NCBI GenBank assembly: GCA_016712275.1
Contig: JADJRI010000019.1
Span: 1 to 64,000 of the forward strand
Length of the DNA: 64,000 nucleotides
Source: Planctomycetota bacterium
Lineage (GTDB): Bacteria; Planctomycetota; Phycisphaerae; UBA1845; UTPLA1
Direction of reading: 5' to 3'
The position numbers and the translations under genes are program-made. Positions 58,409-64,000 of this stretch are shown piece by piece. Every line of letters starts with the position of its first letter. Position 1 is the first letter of the stretch. The notes below the pieces were generated by a model. It saw only the letters and a program-made list of their open reading frames with translations, ran no database searches and was not told the origin of the DNA.

Positions 58409-61091
58409 ATGTTGTATCCAAATCAAAGGGGGCGAATGTCAACGAATTCGGATTTGCGAGCTCGTTGTTCGTCCAAGCGCGTCGGAAGGTTGTTTCTCCG
58501 CTTGGCGCTTGGAGCCGTGTTACTTTCACCTTCCTTGTTTGCGGTGCAGGGAATTCATGCCGATACGGTCATCTTGGAACCCGCCAAGGATAACACTCTC
58601 TACGAAACGTCGACCGGCGGTCTCAGCAACGGCATGGGCGAATACATCTTCACGGGCCGCACAAATGGCGGCGCTGGGTTCGACAAGCGCCGGGCGCTCC
58701 TTGCATTTGACTTCGCCTCCATACCGGCCGGGTCGACGATCAACAGCGCGTCTCTTCAGATGCAAATGTCGCGTGCGAATAACTCAACAGGAAGGTTCAC
58801 GTCTCTCTTTCGCCTCTCTTTGGATTGGGGCGAAGGCGCCTCCAATGCAGGTTCGCAGGAAGGCGGCGGCGTCATGCCGGAAACGGGCGATGCGACATGG
58901 ATTCACAGATTCTATAACAGCGTGTTCTGGCCCAATGCCGGCGGCACCTATGTTCATGATGCGAGCCATCGGATCACAGTCAGCGGCCTTGGCACATATA
59001 CCTGGTCCTCATCAACCATGGCGGCCGATGTCCAGGGTTGGGTGAATGATCCGTCCACTAATTTCGGTTGGATCGTCATCGGCGATGAATCCACCAATGC
59101 GACCGCCAAGCGATTCAATTCGCGAAACCACCCGACATCGTCGCAGCGACCGAAGCTGACGATCAACTACACGCCTCCGGTCCCCGGTGGCGCCTGCTGC
59201 ATGGCCGATGGCAGTTGTGTTACTCTCACCGCTGCCAATTGCGCGGCACAATCCGGCGTCTATCAGGGCAATGGCGTCGCTTGTAGCGTCGGCCTGTGCC
59301 CGGCATCCGGTGCATGTTGCATGAATGCCGGTGGTTGTAGTGTTTCAACTGAAATGGATTGCATGGCGCAATCAGGCGCTTATCAGGGAGATGGCCTGGC
59401 ATGTGGCGACGTGTCATGTCCCGTCATCCTCGAACCATTCGTCGATCCGCTGCCCATTCCGGCCGTCGCCCAGCCTGTTTCCGGCGCGCCGGGTGAAGCG
59501 GCCTACTACGAAATCTCCATCACCCAACAATTCCAGACTTTGCATAGCGATCTGCCGCCCACGAAAACATGGGGCTATAACGGGACCTACCCCGGTCCCA
59601 CCATTCTCGCGAAACGCAACGAGCCGGTGACCGTGCGATGGATGAACAATCTCCGCGACGAATCGAATGCCTACTTGACGCAGCACGCTGCCGGTGGACA
59701 TGTGCCCACACGGCGCCCACATGAATGCCGCGCCACCGGGCGTGGTCGTGCATTTGCACGGAGGTCACGTGGCCGCCGCGGATGACGGCTACCCGGAAGA
59801 TGCCTTTCCGCCGGGCGGCGAGCTTACCTATCTTTATCCCAACGATCAGTTGCCGGCGACGCTCTGGTACCACGATCATGCATTGGGCATCACCCGGTTA
59901 AACGTCATCATGGGGCTGGCCGGCTTCTATCTCATAGGCGATGACACCGAAACGGCACTCGGCCTGCCCGCCGGCGCGAACGACATCGGGCTGGCCATCC
60001 AGGACCGCACTTTCAACGCCGACGGCAGTTTCTCTTATCCGGCCATGTGGATGGAGCACTTCTTCGGCAACACAATTCTGGTCAACGGCAGGGTGTGGCC
60101 GTATCTGAATGTGAACCGGGGCAAATACCGTTTCCGCATGTTGAATGGCTCGACATCGAGAACATATACGTTGTCGTTGTCCAACGGGGCGGCTTTCCAC
60201 CAAATCGGTTCCGATGGCGGCCTGCTTGCCGCGCCACTCGCGATGACCCAATTGACCATCGCCCCTGCCGAGCGTGCGGATGTGGTGATCGACTTCGAAT
60301 CCTATGCACCCGGCACCCAAATCGTACTGACCAACAGCGCGCCCGCGCCTTTCCCGGGTTCGCCCGGTGCCGGCGTGGTGCCCAACGTAATGAAATTCAT
60401 CGTCGGCGCATCGACCGGCCACATCGCGCCGTTGCCGCCGACACTTCGCTCGCCAGTAGCGCTTCAGGAATCGGAGTCGGTGCTGGAGCGGCCGTTCGAG
60501 CTGCGCAAACTTCCCGAAGCATGCAGCGGTACGGCCTGGTTCATCAACGGCATGCATTGGGACGACATCACCGAGTTTCCCGTGCTCGGTACAACGGAGG
60601 TTTGGAGTTTCATCAATCGCTCAGGCATGATGCACCCGATGCACATGCACCTGGTGATGTTTCAGATTCTGGACCGGCAGGCGTTCGTGATGCAGGGAGA
60701 AACGGTCGTGCCGACGGGGCCGATCCTGCCTCCCGATCCCAATGAAGCGGGCTGGAAGGACACGGTGCGGTGCAATCCGTTCGAAATCACGCGAGTGATT
60801 GCAAGATTCACGGATTTCACGGGACTTTTTGCGTACCACTGCCACATTCTGGAACACGAAGACCACGAAATGATGCGGCAATTCCGGGCGGTATGCCGCA
60901 AAGGCGACACCAATCAGGATACAAGGGTGGATGCCGCGGACATCCCGTTGTTCGTCGACACGCTGCTGACTAGCGGATCGCCCGGCACAGCCGCCTTTTG
61001 CGCGACCGACATGGATGACGACGCGATTTTGGAATCGGATCAGGACGTGGCGGCGTTTGTGGATTGCCTGGTGAATGCGGCCTGTCCATGA
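58409..61091 (+). CDS. Secreted multicopper oxidase with DNRLRE, Cys-repeat and dockerin-like domains, frameshifted
   Basis: Order of parts: signal peptide (LFLRLALGAVLLSPSLFAVQGIHA); DNRLRE-type domain (TVILEPAKDNTLYET... ALLAFDFASIPAGSTINSASL), about 60-230; two Cys-rich repeats (GACCMADGSCVTLTAANC, GACCMNAGGCSVSTEMDC), about 270-345; then a CotA/bilirubin-oxidase-like multicopper oxidase. The frame shifts near 59681-59695. All four copper motifs are present: VVHLHGGH, LWYHDHALG, HPMHMHLV and FAYHCHILEHEDHEM. The C-terminus (GDTNQDTRVDAADIPLFVDTLL; DMDDDAILESDQDVAAFVDCL) is a dockerin-type EF-hand pair. Joined length about 894 residues. It probably oxidises phenols or metals at the cell surface. 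Confidence 0.87.
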
Positions 61092-61163
61092 CGTGCGGTT
61101 CTCGCTCGGCACATTATAATGTCCCGTATATTGATTTTTGCATCACTCTTGCGGGAGTTCCCC

Positions 61164-62486
61164 ATGATCCAATACATGCGTCTCGGAAAAGTGCCCCCCA
61201 AGCAGCACGTCACATTCTACGACGAAGGCAAGCTGCTCATGGAACAGTGTTTCACGCGCGAAGGCTTCGAAGGGCCATACTCAATTCTCTATTTCCGCCA
61301 GCCGCCGACCGATGAAAACGCCGTCGAGATTCTCTCCATCCCTGGCTTCTGCCCGTTCGAGCAGCTCGCCGAGCAGCCGCTCTATCGACGGCACATCAAA
61401 ACGCAAAACATGAAGGCCTCGGGCGATTTTCTCGACGCCCGTCGCGTGCTGATGCTCAACAGCGACGTGCAAATGTGCATGGTCAAGCCGACCGAGCAAT
61501 CGACGCGGTTCTTCGTCAATGGCGACGGCGACGAGCTTTATTTCATCTACAAGGGCACCGGCCGCATCGAGTCGATGTTCGGCGTCACGCCGTTTCGCGA
61601 ACGGGATTACGTCCTGATTCCGCGCGGCACCCCGTATCGGATCGCATGGGACGACGGCAGGGTGGGCTCAGCCCACCAAGCCGGCGAGAGCGGTTCATCA
61701 GGTTCGATCGGTGCTGCGGGGAGAAAGGTGGGCGGAGCCCACCCTACATCGAACTCCGTTTCGCCGGAATACCTCGTCTTCGAGGGCAGAGGTTGGATCG
61801 ACATTCCCAAGGAATATCGCAATCGCAACGGCCAGATCACCGACTATGCCCCCTTTTGCAATCGCGATTTCCGCGGCCCCGAAAAGCTGCTGGAATACAG
61901 CGAAAAATCCCACGGCAAGGCCCCGTTCAAGCTGGTGGTGAAGCGCGACGACAAATTGACCGTTCACCTGTTCAAGCATTTTCCGCACGATGTGGCCGGC
62001 TGGGATGGCAGTGTCTATCCCGTGGCATTCAACATTCACGACTACCAGCCGAAGACTGCCAGCGTGCACCTTCCGCCGACGATTCATATCACCTTCGCCG
62101 GCAACGAGTTCGTCGTCTGCAGCTTCGTGCCGCGAAAGGTGGACTACTACGACAAGGACGGCATCAAGGCCATCCCCTGTCCCTACGGCCATGCCAGCGT
62201 TCACATGGATGAAATTCTCTTTTACGTCGACGGTAACTTCACCAGCCGCAAGGGCATCGACAGCGACAGCATCAGCCTCCACCCGGCCGGCATCCCCCAC
62301 GGCCCGCACCCCGGAACCTACGAAAAAAGCATCGGCCACGACCGCACGAGCGAGCTGGCGGTGATGTGCGATACGTACAAACAGCTCAAGCTGACGAAAT
62401 TCGCGCATGAGCTGGAGGACAAGGATTATCATCTCACGTGGGTGAGCAAGGAGGCGGGGGAGGCGGATACGCCGGGGGCGAGGTGA
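61164..62486 (+). CDS. hmgA: Homogentisate 1,2-dioxygenase family protein with in-frame repeat insertion
   Basis: The ATG at 61164 (GGGAG eight bases before) begins MIQYMRLGKVPPKQHVTFYDEG. Further motifs are ERDYVLIPRGTPYRIAWDD, YLVFEGRGWIDIPKEYRNRNGQITDYAPFC, YGHASVHMDEILFYVDGNF and SISLHPAGIPHGPHPGTYE; the last two blocks provide the iron His/Glu ligands. Between IAWDDG and SPEYLVFEG about 34 extra residues (RVGSAHQAGESG...KVGGAHPTSNSV) are encoded by two palindromic repeats; the frame stays open. The insertion is in the N-terminal beta-sandwich loop, so the enzyme may still fold. It cleaves homogentisate to maleylacetoacetate in tyrosine degradation, next to the damaged hpd gene 6 kb upstream. 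Confidence 0.83.
   Translation: MIQYMRLGKVPPKQHVTFYDEGKLLMEQCFTREGFEGPYSILYFRQPPTDENAVEILSIPGFCPFEQLAEQPLYRRHIKTQNMKASGDFLDARRVLMLNSDVQMCMVKPTEQSTRFFVNGDGDELYFIYKGTGRIESMFGVTPFRERDYVLIPRGTPYRIAWDDGRVGSAHQAGESGSSGSIGAAGRKVGGAHPTSNSVSPEYLVFEGRGWIDIPKEYRNRNGQITDYAPFCNRDFRGPEKLLEYSEKSHGKAPFKLVVKRDDKLTVHLFKHFPHDVAGWDGSVYPVAFNIHDYQPKTASVHLPPTIHITFAGNEFVVCSFVPRKVDYYDKDGIKAIPCPYGHASVHMDEILFYVDGNFTSRKGIDSDSISLHPAGIPHGPHPGTYEKSIGHDRTSELAVMCDTYKQLKLTKFAHELEDKDYHLTWVSKEAGEADTPGAR
61659..61745. repeat. Palindromic repeat pair inserted in a coding region
   Basis: AGGGTGGGCTC at 61659-61669 and its exact complement GAGCCCACCCT at 61735-61745 bound an 87-base unit. Each end is itself a hairpin (GGTGGGCT-C-AGCCCACC; GGTGGGC-GGA-GCCCACC). 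The same sequence type stands in an intergenic gap at 29855. The whole insert stays in frame with the dioxygenase gene. Confidence 0.85.
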
Positions 62487-62515
62487 CAATGCCCATAACG
62501 AGCGCGGATGCGGCA

Positions 62516-63361
62516 TTAGCAGCAAGCCCACCCAAACGCAAATCTCCCACGGTGTTTGGGACATTGCGTAATATGGCCGCAACCCGCATCGCCAAACATG
62601 TATTCCAGATGATCCCCCGAATCGATTTGGAAAAAATGCTCCATGATCGACCCGCACTCCGGGCACGAGGGATATTCCGGCGATTGAATCCAATGCGGCC
62701 AACCGCCCAGTTTGTCGCCTGAGGCGGCGCTTGAAATCGCTTCCGCAACTTCCATGTCAAGATCGTTAATATGATTTGACAGTCCCTTCATGACCAGTCC
62801 GAGTTCTCGACACTCGACATTCACGAGATCGTTTTTGAAATCGTACCCAATCGTTACGCCCATTTCTTCCGATTCATCTGTACTCGGATAATCTTCGAAT
62901 GGTTCCCACCTAACGATGGTGCGTGGGGTGATGATGGAATCCAGCGGAGTATTCGCCCTATGCAATTCCCTGCTTCGCAAAATGCGAAACTGCGACACGG
63001 CCGAATGGGCGTTCCATCCTTCGCCATCGCCCTCGCAACTCGTGCAGTAATAAAGTTGGAGCAGGCCGTCGCCAAATGTCCGACGGCTCTCAGGCAATTC
63101 CCTGCTGTCAAGCTGCAGAAACAACGGCGGTGCTTTTCCGCAAAGCGGGCAAACTGCTTCGCTCATGCCCGTTTCAACGAATGGAATGCCGCCAAATTGA
63201 CATTTGTAATTCTCAACAGTGCCGATCTGTGCAATTGGCCGCCAACCCTGCCGCATGTGCTTCGTTTTCCACGGCGCAATGGCCTTCAAGAGCTGTGCAT
63301 GTTCGGCACTGTGTTTCTCGGAATTGTCTTCTTTTTTGTTCTTCTTGCGAAAAGGCCACAT
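62516..63361 (-). CDS. DUF1963 (YwqG)-like protein with Cys clusters
   Basis: 281 residues. It contains the pattern of DUF1963 proteins: FGGIPFVE, FLQLDSREL, GDGLLQLYYCTSCEG, DKLGGWPHWIQ, and at the end MFGDAGCGHITQCPKHRGRFAFGWACC. Two pairs of Cys near residue 71 (CPLCG) and 105 (CTSC), plus CPECG and CPKH later, look like zinc sites. The family is cytoplasmic and of unknown function. The basic start MWPFRKKNKKEDN is not a signal peptide. It ends 29 bases from the convergent dioxygenase gene and follows the NADAR gene with a 57-base gap. Confidence 0.75.
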   Translation of the reverse strand: MWPFRKKNKKEDNSEKHSAEHAQLLKAIAPWKTKHMRQGWRPIAQIGTVENYKCQFGGIPFVETGMSEAVCPLCGKAPPLFLQLDSRELPESRRTFGDGLLQLYYCTSCEGDGEGWNAHSAVSQFRILRSRELHRANTPLDSIITPRTIVRWEPFEDYPSTDESEEMGVTIGYDFKNDLVNVECRELGLVMKGLSNHINDLDMEVAEAISSAASGDKLGGWPHWIQSPEYPSCPECGSIMEHFFQIDSGDHLEYMFGDAGCGHITQCPKHRGRFAFGWACC

Positions 63362-63418
63362 TCTTGCATTCTCAATGTTCGTATTGGCATTTTCTCTTTC
63401 TCTGGAGTGCAGGAGGGG

Positions 63419-64000
63419 TCATGGCGCCCCTAGTTCATCCCGCACTTTCATCAAGATCTTCCCCAGCCGATTTTCTCCCTGCCCCTCATAAACTCCCCAC
63501 ACTCGGTCGCCCCACGTGTTGCCCTCTTCGAGCGTCGCATCGCCCGTTGCCAGAAGCTTTTCGCGCAGATCGGCGTTTCGCGTGAACTTGTCTCGGACCA
63601 CGCGTTCCATCACCTCGAACTTCACCTGCTCCCAATCGGCCCGAAGCGGCAGGGCCCGGCCTTCTCGCTTGGCACCGGACGGTGTCGCCAACGCGGCAAT
63701 CCTCCGCCGTTCGGCCATATCGAGCGTCTTGGCCGATTGATAGGCATGCTCCGAAGTGGGATAGGTAATGCCTTCGAACACGACGGTTGCGGGCCAGAAG
63801 TTGGAGAGGAAGCGATGCTCGCCTTGAAATTCGGAGATTTTCGCGAGCGCTGGTTGTGTAGTTGTCTGCCTCTTGTGCTCTATGAACTCTGCACGTTTTT
63901 CCGGCCCGCATATTGCCCCAACGCATGCCGTCGAGGTTGCAATTATTCCGCCGAACAATCCACTGATGACCGCCGCCCAGCGCCGCAAACGCTTTCGAAC
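63419..64000 (-). CDS. NADAR (YbiA) domain protein with N-terminal membrane segment, 5' partial
   Basis: The last 140 residues match the NADAR/YbiA fold: FQGEHRFLSNFWPATVVFEGITYPTSEHAYQSAKTLD, then FEVMERVVRDKFTRNADLREKLLATGDATLEEGNTWGDRVWGV. Members are N-glycosidases that act on ADP-ribose-type compounds or on early riboflavin intermediates. The N-terminus, open to the window edge, reads VRKRLRRWAAVISGLFGGIIATSTACVG, a basic region followed by a hydrophobic helix, unusual for this normally cytoplasmic family. The only start inside the window would be a TTG at 63988; the real start is probably outside. Confidence 0.8.
   Translation of the reverse strand, partial: VRKRLRRWAAVISGLFGGIIATSTACVGAICGPEKRAEFIEHKRQTTTQPALAKISEFQGEHRFLSNFWPATVVFEGITYPTSEHAYQSAKTLDMAERRRIAALATPSGAKREGRALPLRADWEQVKFEVMERVVRDKFTRNADLREKLLATGDATLEEGNTWGDRVWGVYEGQGENRLGKILMKVRDELGAP

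Overview
The window looks like a chromosomal segment of a planctomycete, most likely of the Phycisphaerae type. Supporting signs are the GC-rich coding style, an ECF sigma factor beside a zinc-finger/Ser-Thr kinase/TPR protein, secreted proteins with Cys-rich repeats and a dockerin-like tail, beta-helix and beta-propeller surface proteins, GH57 with a glycogen-synthase-like GT4, and many hairpin repeats between genes. The taxonomic call is inference from gene content. I saw no rRNA, tRNA, CRISPR array, transposase or phage gene.

Layout. 1-4.4 kb: the tail of an unknown gene, a secreted RDD membrane protein and an S9 peptidase. 4.5-11.2 kb, all minus strand: KAS III-like enzyme, ICMT-like methyltransferase, sugar/steroid-type reductase, Nudix hydrolase, glycogen-synthase-like GT4 and GH57. 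11.6-22.1 kb: dipeptide epimerase, GntR regulator, secreted GH31 and a three-gene sugar ABC transporter. 22.2-28.9 kb: a six-gene minus-strand cell-envelope operon (GT9 heptosyltransferase, three WaaP/KdkA-type kinase genes carrying four kinase domains, GT4, NodB-fold protein). 29-38 kb: FabI, double rhodanese, a giant triple amidohydrolase and a beta-propeller protein. 38-45 kb: two glycosyltransferases, asparagine synthase, a MazEF-like toxin-antitoxin pair and HldE. 45.5-46.9 kb: a ParA-type ATPase fused to a glycogen-binding CBM48 domain. 47-50.3 kb: sigma factor and kinase. 50.5-64 kb: RidA-like, serine hydrolase, tyrosine-degradation enzymes (HPPD, homogentisate dioxygenase), beta-helix protein, deacetylase, multicopper oxidase, DUF1963-like protein and a NADAR protein.

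Themes. HldE (ADP-heptose supply), a GT9 heptosyltransferase and four sugar-kinase domains together predict a heptose-containing, phosphorylated LPS inner core. GH57, GT4, the Nudix protein and the ParA-CBM48 fusion point to glycogen metabolism, possibly with active positioning or partitioning of glycogen granules. HPPD and homogentisate dioxygenase give the first two steps after hydroxyphenylpyruvate, but HPPD lacks an internal segment with an iron ligand, and the dioxygenase carries an in-frame palindromic repeat insertion.

Caution. At least ten genes are split by one- or two-base frameshifts, many at C/G runs. This suggests consensus errors of a long-read assembly rather than real decay. 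I give corrected gene extents where the joined reading is clear.
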